From Gloeophyllum trabeum ATCC 11539 (Eukaryota; Basidiomycota; Agaricomycetes; Gloeophyllales; Gloeophyllaceae): a DNA stretch of 64,000 nucleotides. A program made the translations under genes and the position numbers. Location: the NCBI RefSeq assembly GCF_000344685.1, contig NW_006920415.1:1124950-1188949 (forward strand). Direction: 5' to 3'. Below, piece after piece: positions 46,810-58,170 of this stretch; positions within the stretch are counted from its first letter, which is position 1, and every line of letters starts with the position of its first letter. The notes below the pieces were generated by a model. It did no database searches, had not been told where the DNA came from, and saw only the letters and a list, made by a program, of their open reading frames with translations.

Positions 46810-49800
46810 ATGAACGCTGGACAATTACTCGCCAATACCCTATCTCCTGGTGCGCCACTTTCCTTGCTTTCTCGCGTCTACAGTGCTCTCAATCGTCCGC
46901 TATGGTTGCCGTTGTGATTTGCAGACGCAAATACGCGTCAGGATGCCGAGCAGCAGTTGGAGGCTGCGTCCAGGGAAAACTACGTGAGTGATCCTGTCAA
47001 CCGTAAATTCAACCAGGAGCTGACGACATGGTAGCCGGCGTACATGCTTATGCTGTCGTCTGAGCTCTCTAATGAAAGTGCTGGGATAGACGTGCGGAAT
47101 GCAGCTGGATTGGCCCTGAAGAACGCCGTCTCTGCACGCGTACGCGTCTTCTCCTATACTGTCCCCTTTTCTCGCTTCTCAACCCCGAATTTTAGGAAGC
47201 GGCGCGTCAGACAGAGTACTGGAACCGATGGCTTGCTGTCGATAATGAAACCAGAAACAAGATCAAGCAGGCTTCTCTCGCGTCTCTTGCCTCCCCACAA
47301 CTCAGGATTGGCCATGTGGCCGCTCAAGTTGTCTCATCCATTGCCTGCATTGAACTAACCCACGGACAGTGGCATGACTTGATCTCGCTTCTCGTGACTT
47401 TTGTCAACGACGCGAGTAACACCAATCTCAGAATATCTGCTCTTGAGACGATAGGGTATATCTGCGAGGGAACTGTGAGGCGCAAACTCATAACCCGTGG
47501 AGGCTTCTGGCTTATATGCTCCCTTAGAAAATCGAAGTCCTGGCTGCGCGTTCCAATGAGATTTTGACCGCAGTTATCCACGGTGCGCGCAAGGAGGAGC
47601 CGTCGCCAGAAGTCCAGCATGCCGCCGTGCGTGCCCTATACAACTCTCTGGAGTTTGTCCGAGACAATTTCGAGCGTGAAGTATGTTTTATGGTGCCATC
47701 AGTCTGATGCACGCGCTCATATCCCAAATTACGATATAGGGCGAAAGAAATTACATCATGCAGGTGATTTGTGAGGCTACGCAAAATCCCAACGTACCAG
47801 TCCAGGTTGGAGCATATGAGTGCTTGGTGAAAATTATGAGTCTGTACTATGACAAGATGAGTTTCTACATGGAGCGGGCTCTCTTCGGTGTATGCTGTTT
47901 TCTTTCTCGCGACCTACATGCCCCTGACATCATGTTGGGCAGCTCACAGTCCTGGGTATGAAGAACCCAGATGAAGCGGTGGCTATGCAAGCGATCGAGT
48001 TCTGGTCAACTGTTTGTGAGGAAGAGTACGAGTTGCAGTGCGAAGCTGCAGAGGTATGCCACGTATGTTCTTGGCAGCGGAGCGTTATTCATGTCTGCTA
48101 TAGGCGGCCGAGTACGGGGAGTTTGCCGAGACGGAATCACAGAATTTCTCTAAGATTGCCCTGCCGGAAATTGTTCCTGTCCTTCTCACTCTCCTGACAC
48201 GACAGGAAGAAGATGCCGATGAGGATGAGTGGACTATTTCCATGGCTGCTGCCACCTGCCTGGCCCTTCTCGCCAAGGCCGTCCAGGACACAATTGTCTC
48301 TGCTGTTATCCCCTTCATTGAAGCACACATTAAGGCGCAAGACTGGCATCAACGGGAGGCCGCGGTTATGACGTTTGGGTCCATCATGGACGGACCCGAC
48401 CCACAAGTGCTCGCTCCCTTAGTCCATCAAGCACTGCCTCTTCTCGTCGATATGATGAACGATCCTGTTTTGCAAGTGCGGGATACAGTAGCCTGGACGT
48501 TAGGACGCATCTGCGACTTGTTGATCTCTACCCTGAAGCCGGATGTCCACGTGCATCCCCTGGTGTCAGCTTTAGTGAACGGGTTGTCGGACCACCCGAG
48601 GATAGTCTCCAACTGCTGTTGGGGTCTCACGAACTTGGCAGACCAGCTCGCGGCTGCCGCTGAGTCCGATACTACGCCGCCACCACAATCTGGGCCGCTG
48701 TCTCCTTACTATGAGGGTGTGGTTCAGGCATTGCTGAAGGTCACCGAGACGTAAGTAGCTGCTTTCCCTATGCGTTTGGCTGTCATGATTCATGGTCATG
48801 CAGAGCTGGAAATGAGTCAAACTTCCGGACGGCTGCATACGAGGCCATCTCTGCGTTCTGTGCGAACGCCCCACCAGATGTCGTTTCCGTTGTACAGAAC
48901 ACGATAGTCACGATCCTCCTGAGAATGGAGCACCTGATCAGTGTTCAGGTTTGTTGGTACTCTGTTGTTTGCCTGCGTGCGAGACTAACGATTTTCTTAG
49001 AACCAAATTCTTGGTGTGGATGACCGCAATAACTGGAACGATCTGCAGACCAACTTCTGCAGTGTTATCGTCGTAGGTGCCATCTCTCAACGTATGCATA
49101 TCTTCCACTGATGAAATTGGTACTCGTAGAGCGTTGTACGGAGATTGGGCGATGGAATCCAGCCTCTGGCAGATCGTATCATGACTCTCATTCTCCAATT
49201 GATTCAGTGTGCGAGTAAGTCGTCAACCATCATGGAGGACGCGTTCCTTGTGGTTGGTACTCTGGCGTCCGGTATGTACTTCGTTGATTGCTCTCTACGC
49301 TTGATCAGTGGACTGACATGGTATGTAATAGCTCTGGAGCAGGGCTTCGCGCCGTACATGCCCGCTTTCCTCCCCTTCCTTCACCCTGCGCTCAAGGCGC
49401 ATGAGGACACGCAGCTCTGTACGGTCGCTGTGGGCTTGATTGGCGACTTCTCTCGAGCTCTGGGCGAGTTAAGCGCTCAATACGCCGACGCTTTCATGCG
49501 TGTATTGCTCGAGAACCTCCAGAGCGACGTGCTGAATCGCAATGTGAAGATCTCTATTCTCTCCTGCTTCGGCGATATCGCCCTGGCCATTGGGCCTGCC
49601 TTCGAGCCGTACCTGGAGACAACGATGAGCGTGCTGCGTCAAGCTGGGGCTGTGCAACCCAACCCGGTTAGTATCAAGTTTTGTGTCCTGCAGGTCCGTA
49701 TATTGACAAGAGGTGTATAGCTCGACTATGAGCTCGTTGAATACGTTTCCAACCTGCGGGAAGGCATCTTGGAGGCTTACACTGGTGTTGTCACAGGTTT

Positions 49801-50190
49801 GAAGAATACCGATAAGAGTAAGAGGGGAGTTCTTCGCCAAAACTCTAACCCGCTGACGATGCTACGTTGTAGTCAACCTTCTCATACCTTATATTCCGAA
49901 CGTCCTTGAGCTCGTCCAGAGATGCCTAGCTGATGAGGACCGGCCAGACAGTGTGGCCAAGTTATCATATGGTTTGATTGGCGATTTGGCGGATGCGTAT
50001 CCCAACGGGCAGATCAAGCAATTGTTACTAGCTGAGTGGATCGCTCAGGAACTCCGTACTCGTGGGCGCATGCCTCCAGAGACGAAAAGGACTTTGCGTT
50101 GGGCCAGAGAGGTTCGTTTCTCGTATGGTAGCAATATTGTGAATCGTAATTGACGGGTTCTGCTAGATGGTCAAACGGGCCACCGCATAG
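46810..50190 (+). CDS. KAP95: Importin subunit beta-1 (karyopherin beta-1)
   Basis: Nuclear import receptor that carries importin-alpha/cargo complexes through the nuclear pore under Ran control. It starts at the ATG at 46810 ([14 protein letters not shown], spliced to [14 protein letters not shown]). HEAT repeats run the whole length: [160 protein letters not shown]. There is an acidic loop EEDADEDEW, as in this family. It ends AREMVKRATA with TAG at 50188-50190. About ten short introns, all joining in frame. Length (around 860 residues) fits fungal Kap95. No lesion seen. Confidence 0.95.
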
Positions 50191-50962
50191 AGGACTCCAT
50201 GTTTCCTTCCATTCGTGCTTGCTTTCGCGGTTTCTCTTCTCTTTCTCGTGATTCCTTATATCGATATCGCGCGCATGCGATCTACATTTTCTCATATTGA
50301 CAGCTCTCGCCATCTCAAGGAGGCACATCATCTGTCACGATTTGCACGTAGTAGACTGAATGGCTACAATCACAGTATTTCATGTTTCTTTCTCCCTCAT
50401 CGCAATCATCTCTCTCAACACCTGTAGCCTTGCGCATCTTGTTCTCCTCTTCTGTTGTCTATGGCTTTCGGCGGTGCATCTTAACGATTCTAGCTATTAA
50501 GTAATGAATACCATCATGGGCAGCGTCGGTAATGATCAGTCTTCGGAAAGCTTCATCACCTCATAGCGCATCCTGCGACTCGGGTGTTCGCTGATTTATG
50601 CGTGTTACAGCTATAAAGGCCAGTTCATATGCGAGAGAATTCGCCTGTCATTTCATCCGTACTGCTAGCATCGGGAGATCTCAATATACTGATACAAAAC
50701 ACCAGAGATCCCCAAGCCACAGAGCGCGCCGTACTCCAGCCGTACTCGACAACCAGTGCATGGCGGCGGCAAAGGGAACTGTAGAGGCCGTTAGTATATG
50801 TGAGGACGTTGTCCGTGTGACGGTTTGGTAGGCTGCGTACTCCACGGGGCGGTATTCTCGTCTTCCCGTTATAAACGACACGGAGATAATACGAGCTGGA
50901 AGATACAGCGACGCGACCATGACCACACATATGCAGAGGGGTACACAAATGACACTCGGACG
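50191..50962. other. Intergenic, 3' flank of importin beta-1
   Basis: No gene recognised. A minus-strand open frame across 50625-51173 has no family resemblance and runs into the repeated DNA. Confidence 0.45.
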
Positions 50963-51832
50963 TTGAATAAGTTAGCACAGCGAGCATATACCGTATAATG
51001 CGCTCATCCAGATCTGGTCTCAAATGGTAATGGAGCGTACGTTTCGCCACCCCAAGAGAAATGCAGGACAGCGCATACATCCAGACTTCCTGTGTGACCA
51101 GGACGCACTCTGCTTTGAATACGTGGGCGGCTGCACTGTGGTCCGATGTGATGTATGACCCAGGTACATGCACTTTGAAGAGGCTGAGATGACGGATGGA
51201 CAGGATGCTGTGAGGGTGCTACGCCGATGCCGTGAGGTCATCATAGGAAACGTTTACTCACCTATCATTATGCAACGATTTCTGTCTGCAAAAGTGTGGG
51301 TTGAGGACGCGTGGATCATCACTGGCAAACAACTCCGGTTTCGCTGATGGAGAGGATAAAAGGCGAGCGAAGGCAGACATCGGACGGTGGGGGTACCCCG
51401 GACGTGTCGGTACAGTATCCGGCGTCCTCGAAATCATGTCGACACCTTGAGACTAGTATTGCAATTGTTTTTCCTGCCCTCATGTTGTCTATGGGGACGC
51501 ATCCAATGATGTTAGCTATGGCCAAGCAATAACATGCATAATTTATGCTGCATATGGGCAGTGTCGCTCATTGCGAGGCATGGCCTGACGATTTGATGGT
51601 GGTTGACCCCCTCAAAATATTGAGGTGACGGCACCTCCGAATATTGAGGTGCATCTAAAAATAGAAACAAGGGTTGGGCCACGCGAAAAGAAATGCCCGC
51701 GCACAGAGTCGAACTCTGGACAGCGGGGAAAAGGATTATATAATACCACAGTGAGCGCACTAGACCGCTACGCCATAAGGCAGTGTAAGCCTTACAAAAT
51801 ACATCCATTATGTAGTTCTGGGAAACAGCGCG
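50963..51832. repeat. Gap-3 flank repeat, left copy
   Basis: 870 bp ending at the first N. They match 52005-52874 at offset 1042. The only difference I see is one missing A near the gap edge (GGAAACAGCG against GGAAACAAGCG). Its last ~230 bp are part of the left arm of the fold-back palindrome. Confidence 0.9.
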
Positions 51833-52004
51833 NNNNNNNNNNNNNNNNNNNNNNNNNNNNNNNNNNNNNNNNNNNNNNNNNNNNNNNNNNNNNNNNNNNN
51901 NNNNNNNNNNNNNNNNNNNNNNNNNNNNNNNNNNNNNNNNNNNNNNNNNNNNNNNNNNNNNNNNNNNNNNNNNNNNNNNNNNNNNNNNNNNNNNNNNNNN
52001 NNNN
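51833..52004. other. Assembly gap 3 (172 N)
   Basis: A run of Ns between two copies of the same 870-bp sequence. Confidence 0.99.
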
Positions 52005-52875
52005 TTGAATAAGTTAGCACAGCGAGCATATACCGTATAATGCGCTCATCCAGATCTGGTCTCAAATGGTAATGGAGCGTACGTTTCGCCACCCCAAGAG
52101 AAATGCAGGACAGCGCATACATCCAGACTTCCTGTGTGACCAGGACGCACTCTGCTTTGAATACGTGGGCGGCTGCACTGTGGTCCGATGTGATGTATGA
52201 CCCAGGTACATGCACTTTGAAGAGGCTGAGATGACGGATGGACAGGATGCTGTGAGGGTGCTACGCCGATGCCGTGAGGTCATCATAGGAAACGTTTACT
52301 CACCTATCATTATGCAACGATTTCTGTCTGCAAAAGTGTGGGTTGAGGACGCGTGGATCATCACTGGCAAACAACTCCGGTTTCGCTGATGGAGAGGATA
52401 AAAGGCGAGCGAAGGCAGACATCGGACGGTGGGGGTACCCCGGACGTGTCGGTACAGTATCCGGCGTCCTCGAAATCATGTCGACACCTTGAGACTAGTA
52501 TTGCAATTGTTTTTCCTGCCCTCATGTTGTCTATGGGGACGCATCCAATGATGTTAGCTATGGCCAAGCAATAACATGCATAATTTATGCTGCATATGGG
52601 CAGTGTCGCTCATTGCGAGGCATGGCCTGACGATTTGATGGTGGTTGACCCCCTCAAAATATTGAGGTGACGGCACCTCCGAATATTGAGGTGCATCTAA
52701 AAATAGAAACAAGGGTTGGGCCACGCGAAAAGAAATGCCCGCGCACAGAGTCGAACTCTGGACAGCGGGGAAAAGGATTATATAATACCACAGTGAGCGC
52801 ACTAGACCGCTACGCCATAAGGCAGTGTAAGCCTTACAAAATACATCCATTATGTAGTTCTGGGAAACAAGCGCG
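52005..52875. repeat. Gap-3 flank repeat, right copy
   Basis: Matches 50963-51832 and continues to the centre of the palindrome. Confidence 0.9.
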
Positions 52876-53213
52876 CCCTAGGGTTCGGGTTACATCAGAT
52901 GACATAACATTTGATGGACTCGTGATCGGGGAAGACCGCGGCCGATCACATCAAATGTTATGTCATCTGATGTAACCCGAACCCTAGGGCGCGCTTGTTA
53001 CCCAGGACTACATAATGGATGTATTTTGTAAGGCTTACACTGCCTTATGGCGTAGCGGTCTAGTGCGCTCACTGTGGTATTATATAATCCTTTTCCCCGC
53101 TGTCCAGAGTTCGACTCTGTGCGCGGGCATTTCTTTTCGCGTGGCCCAACCCTTGTTTCTATTTTTAGATGCACCTCAATATTCGGAGGTGCCGTCACCT
53201 CAATATTTTGAGG
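52652..53213. repeat. 562-bp fold-back palindrome
   Basis: Arms 52652-52915 and 52950-53213 (264 bp each) pair in perfect register around a 34-nt centre, with only a few mismatches (for example TTCTGGGAAAC against TCCTGGGTAAC). Each arm ends in a small palindrome of its own, CACCTCAATATTTTGAGGTG-like. A tRNA-like sequence lies in each arm, in opposite orientation. It could be a fold-back transposable element or a recent inverted duplication. The nearby gap fits with such hairpins breaking assemblies. Confidence 0.85.
53041..53129 (+). other. tRNA-like sequence in the right palindrome arm
   Basis: TGGCGTAGCGGTCTAGTGC forms a correct D-arm/box A, and GAGTTCGACTC fits the box B consensus GWTCRANNC. 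The acceptor stem pairs at only about five of seven positions and no anticodon stem can be formed, so it is probably a tRNA-derived element (SINE-like) or tRNA relic rather than a working tRNA. Mirror copies lie at 52736-52824 and, from the gap duplication, 51694-51782. Confidence 0.4.
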
Positions 53214-54276
53214 TGTCACACCTCAGCGTTTTTATGGGACGATACCTGGTCATTGCGGGGGCGTTACTCACTCCCAGGCATGATATTGATATTGAGCGGA
53301 GTTTCAATTCTATAGCGGGCAAGCTCACGTGGCCCATGAACGACCCTCAGGGAGGATTATGTATTTGGGTTGAAACCATCAGAAAGCTCACTTAAAGAGC
53401 ATGCTATAAAACTTTGTATAGTCTCAAATTTTTATAATCGCGTCGCGGCCTCCATGTCAGCCTTGTTGCTGCGAGCGCGAGGCGGGCGTTGCCGAGCTCA
53501 TTAGCGAGGTTCGAACTCCGCTCAATATCATGAACAAACTGTATACCTGTATATAGCCGTTCAAAAAATCTGATACTTTTATGCGATACTCTATCCTGAA
53601 GTAAAGAGTGCCCTACATACTTGTGGCGAGAGGTACACAGCCGGAACGCTCGCAGGCGAGGGCTTTCAGTCGCAGCCACCGCTGATATTGTGCGGGGTTC
53701 CAAGCGTGGGAAATGTGCACCGAGCGTCTCGCATTCAATATGGCAGTGAGCGACTACGAGGTGGAAAGCACGTTGTGTACTATGAATCCTTCAGAAGATC
53801 TCTTACTTGTAGCTACCTGCGCCATGTAGGTGTTGTAGGCAATCGGTAGGGGGTATTTTCTTAGATACTCAGTCAATACCCGGTCGAAGACCGGGGAGAA
53901 AAATGAATTGCACATCAAATTTGCGAGAACCAGAATCCTAGAAATACATCTCCTGCCTCACAGGCGAGCAGCGGGATGTTGCATGACTAGCTCATGAGCA
54001 AAAAGCAGCCTTCCAGCCACAAATAGCCGTATTTGGATGTTGCCACATGGCTCCCTGAGCCTTCCCCCTTTTTCTTTTTTCTTTTTCTTTTCTTTTTACT
54101 GCAGTGGTATCATTATCGAGCCGTCATTGCGGGGCGGGCGCTCGTGATATTCGGACATTTTGATCGGAAGCTTTGTACTTTCCCCGGAACGTCATTCGCT
54201 TTCCCCGTAACCTCTCGCGCGTCGTTTCTTCCGCTGTTGCCATTGTACACCGTTAACACTACCCGACGGCGACACC
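53214..54276. other. Intergenic, 5' flank of Lon
   Basis: No gene recognised. A pyrimidine tract (C/T only, about 40 bp) at 54057-54098 lies about 180 bp before the Lon ATG, typical of fungal housekeeping promoters. A GTTCGAACTCC word near 53511 resembles a box B without a box A. Confidence 0.45.
54057..54098 (+). promoter_or_regulatory. CT-rich promoter tract upstream of Lon
   Basis: An almost pure C/T run interrupted by few other bases, on the coding strand upstream of the ATG at 54277. Confidence 0.4.
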
Positions 54277-57200
54277 ATGCCCGCCACCGCCCTGGCCGTC
54301 TTGCCCATCCCGCACCCGCTCATCCTCCTGCCTTCAGCGAGACTGACGCTGCCCGTGAGCAAAGTATCCGGCGAGGTGCTGGCAGCGCTCGTCGCGGAAT
54401 CAGACGTCCAACCCGTCCTCGCCGTGGTGCCCATTACGAACCACACAAGTAATGCTAACGGGCAGCACAAAGCTGAGCCTGTCTTGAGCGAGTGGGGGAC
54501 AGCTGCGCGGATTATCCGGCTCATTAGGCCGCCGAACCGCAACCCCCAGCACCCATACTTGCTCTCGCTCCAGGGTCTGACGAGGGTCCGCCTCGCGGCG
54601 CCCGTGAAGCTCAAGTCGAACGCGCCGACGGATATCATCAAGCTCCACCCGGTCGAGTACCCCGTCGTGGACGACACCCCATCGCCGGAGACGGTGGAAG
54701 CTTTCAAAGCCGCTGCCCTGCGCTTACTCGATAGGCTGGCGAAGGACTCGACCCAGCAGTCTCGCAAGGACGCATGGATGAAGATAGCTGGCATGGTTGA
54801 GGAGATTTCGGAGCAGAGAGCTCCGTGGATGGCGGACGTGATGATCTCCGCGGTCAACGGAGAGTATAACGACAAACTCAGTATGTGACTCTTATGCTTT
54901 GTGGGCAGTCATCTCGAAACTCAGCTCGTCCACATAGCCTTCTTGTCCGCGGCAGCGCCGGAGGAGCGTTTAAGGATCGCAACTCAGATCTTCATCAAAC
55001 AAGCTTCCATCTCCGAGGTGTCGAAGAAGATCGCCTCCGCGGTCGACGAGTCGCTCTCGAAGCAGCAGAAGGAGTTCTTCCTCAGGCAGCAGCTCGCGGC
55101 GATCCATCGGGAGTTGCAGAACCTGAACCGCTCTCATAGCCCCAACGGCGAGGCCTCGCCGGGCTCCTCGTCAGAGCTGGACGACGATGAGCAGCACGAA
55201 GTTGAAGATATGGCTGACCTGAAGAAGAAGATCGAGGCGATGGAACCTGGGAGTGAGGAGAGGAAGATGGGCGTGCGGGAGTGGAGGAGGCTGAAACGGA
55301 TCCCGCAGGGGAGCGTGGAGAATGGTGTGATAAGGACATACGTGCGTCCCTCCCACCCAGTATGCAGCGAGTCGCTGTTTACGTCTGATGACTGTCTAAC
55401 AGCTTGAATGGCTCACGAGCATACCCTGGCCGTCGTCTGCCGCTGTATCCGATTCGGCAAGCCTTGACGCTCTGAAGGACCGTTCGTTCCTGAAGAAGGC
55501 GCGGGAACAACTAGATGCTGACCACTATGGCCTGGACAAAATCAAGCGGCGACTCATCGAATACCTCGCCGTCGTCCGGCTGAAGCAGTTGGCTGCCTCC
55601 GCCGAGCAGGACGCGCAGATGACCCTCGAGTTCGAGAGGCAGGTGCAGAGCGAGTCGAAGGAGCTGGTGAAGGTGGAGAAGGCGAGCGTGCCGAACCCGC
55701 AGCCCCCGAGGCGCACGCCTGCGAAGAAGGCCGTCAAAGGGCCGATCCTTCTGTACGTTGCTCCACTCACGGCACTCTTCGCACTCAGCCTGAGCTTCTT
55801 TATCCAGCTTCGTAGGGCCTCCTGGTGTTGGGAAGACGTCGCTTGGTCAATCCATCGCTCGCGCGCTCAACCGCCCGTTCCAGCGGATCTCGCTGGGCGG
55901 GGTGCGGGACGAAGCCGAGATTCGAGGGCATCGGCGGACATACGTTGCCAGCGGACCCGGGATGATCGTGCAAGCCCTCCGGAAGGCCGGTCGGCCAGAC
56001 CCCGTGCTGCTCTTGTCAGTGCACCCCACAGATGATTGGCGTGCGACGCGGCTGACCTTCCATATACAGGGACGAGGTAGACAAAGTTGGACAGAGCAAC
56101 TTCCATGGCGACCCCAGCGCAGCTCTGCTCGAAGTACTCGACCCCGAGCAGAACCACTCATTTAATGTCAGCGGTATAGTGTGTAGTTGTGTCCGGACAT
56201 CCTGCCCTGACATCCCCCGCAGGACCATTACATCAACGTCCCCATTGACCTCAGCCAAGTCCTATTTATCTGCACGTCGAACACCCTGGATACCATCTCG
56301 CCGCCGCTACTGGATCGTTGCGAAGTTATCCAGCTCTCAGGTGGGGAGTTCGTCCGTCGGTTATACAGCTGTGCTAACGTAGCTCAGGCTATACCTATGA
56401 CGAGAAGCTGCACATTGCGCGGCGTTTCCTTCTACCGAAGCAGCTGCAGAGCAACGGGCTATCCCCGTCCCAGCTCACAATCACCGACCCCGCGCTCTTG
56501 CATATCGTGACGAACTACACCCGCGAGGCAGGGGTACGTAGTCTAGAGCGGGCTGTTGGTTCGGTCGTCAGGTTCAAGGCGGTAGAATGGGCGGAGGCCG
56601 TCGATGACGGGCGGGAGCAGGATTATAAGAGTGTTGTGGAGGAGAACGAGCTCGAGGCTATCTTGGGCATTTCTAGATGGGAGGGGGACGAAAAGGACAG
56701 GGAGGAACGAAGAGGGCTTATCTATGGCCTTGTCGTCACTGGACAAGGGGAAGGCGGTATCCTCCCCGTCGAAACGATAGCGATACCGGGGTCTGGCCGA
56801 CTGAAGCTGACCGGGTCCTTGGGCGAGGTAGAAGCTCTGCCATACCCAGCATACGCAGAGTGCTCATATATATGCTCCAGGTCATCAAGGAGAGTGGTGA
56901 AATTGCCCTGAGCTGGGTCAAGACCCATGCGTACGACCTGTGCATCACGGAAAATCGGGCCCAGGATCCCCTGAAATTTCCCGATCCAGTTGATATTCAC
57001 CTACATCTGCCTGCTGGCGCGCAGAAGAAGGATGGCCCGAGCGCTGGAGTAGCCATGGTAGGTTCACGTGCTTCAAACTTTTCGTCAGCCTCTATTAATT
57101 GTGTGAGTAGGCTTGTGCATTTGTCTCTTTGCTAACCGGAGCTTGTGTCCCTACAAACGTCGCTATGACCGGCGAGGTAAGAACGTATCTTCTTACTGTC

Positions 57201-57536
57201 AAATGTTGCATCTCAACTGCTGTGGTAGATCACACTTCGCGGGCGTGTCACTCCAGTCGGCGGTATCAAAGAAAAGGTGAACAATAATTTCGTAGGAAGT
57301 ACCAAGTTGATCTAATATTCTTCACCCAGGTTCTCGGCGCCCATCGAGCTCAGATGAAGAAGGTCATTTTACCTTGGGCTAATCGTAAGGATGTGGAACA
57401 CGATGTTACCCAAGACGTGCGAAGTCAGATGGAATTCGTCTTCGTCAAGACTGTCGAGGAGGCCCTAATTGCGGCCTTTGGGAAAGGTACTCTTGGATGG
57501 AGGAGGCAGACATTGATGATGGAGAGCCGCCTGTGA
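54277..57536 (+). CDS. Lon protease homologue, probably peroxisomal
   Basis: ATP-dependent AAA+ serine protease/chaperone for matrix protein quality control. It starts [19 protein letters not shown], the peroxisomal-type N-domain. Then come [45 protein letters not shown] and [18 protein letters not shown]. Walker [13 protein letters not shown] is split off by an intron, followed by the [20 protein letters not shown] pore region, LLLDEVDKVG (Walker B) and [18 protein letters not shown]. The protease domain has catalytic Ser in [12 protein letters not shown] and Lys in [14 protein letters not shown]. The chain ends MMESRL; SRL is a canonical PTS1 signal. The first intron is awkward: YNDKL and [11 protein letters not shown] are in the same frame with a TGA between, which fits a 24-nt or an overlapping 45-nt intron. 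Other introns are clean. TGA is at 57534-57536. Confidence 0.92.
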
Positions 57537-58170
57537 TGGACAAAGGCACACGGACATCCACTATACTTCCTTTCACTTTCTAATTTATGTGGAACAAATG
57601 AGGTGAGGGTTTGATGTATGTGTACGAGCAGCTGTATGTACTTCAGGGAGGAATGTATTAGTAGAATACCCGCCTAAGTATAGGTTTGGGCCAGGGCCAT
57701 ACCACAATGCCGAGTGATGTCCGGTATGGATATAATTTTAGTTCGGTACTAGCAAGGTGCAAGTGACCGGAGCGCTGACAAGCACAGATTCACCTTACGG
57801 GCTGTTTCCGATATCTTCCTTCTGTCTACTCATAGGGGTATAGAGTTAATACGCCCGAGAGGTATATTTGTCCAACCGGCGCTGCCGGTGGATGCCACAC
57901 GGCGGGGGTGTCGGTAGCTGGACTCTGCAGCCACCCGTCATCCCAAGAGATCAGCCGTAACGTACGAATTCATTATTCGAGTTCAGGCGAAATGGCAAGA
58001 GCGGGACAAAGCTGAGACTCACTTCAACGAGGCAAGACAGGGGGAGGATCGTCACAAGGCGAAGGACCTAGAAAAGCTGAGAGAAGTTCCGTGCTTCTGA
58101 GAAAGGTGTTCCAAGGCTGTCGTGCCGTGCATCCACTTCAGTAGAGACAGCGACGGGGAACTAAGTCGAC
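57537..58170. other. Intergenic
   Basis: 3' flank of Lon and promoter of the next gene. No further gene seen. Confidence 0.5.

Noticed and set aside
50625..51173. 182-codon minus-strand frame next to and inside the gap-3 repeat
   Set aside because: No recognisable domain, no convincing start or splice sites, and part of it lies in duplicated DNA; could be a gene relic but cannot be supported.
52871..52994. CCCTAGGGTT words near the palindrome centre as telomere repeats
   Set aside because: Only single TAGGG-like words, not a tandem array.
53037..53129. Functional tRNA in the palindrome arm
   Set aside because: D-arm and box B fit, but the acceptor stem is poor and no anticodon stem can be formed.
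53500..53520. tRNA gene suggested by GAGGTTCGAACTCC
   Set aside because: Box B-like word only; no box A, acceptor stem or anticodon arm on either strand.
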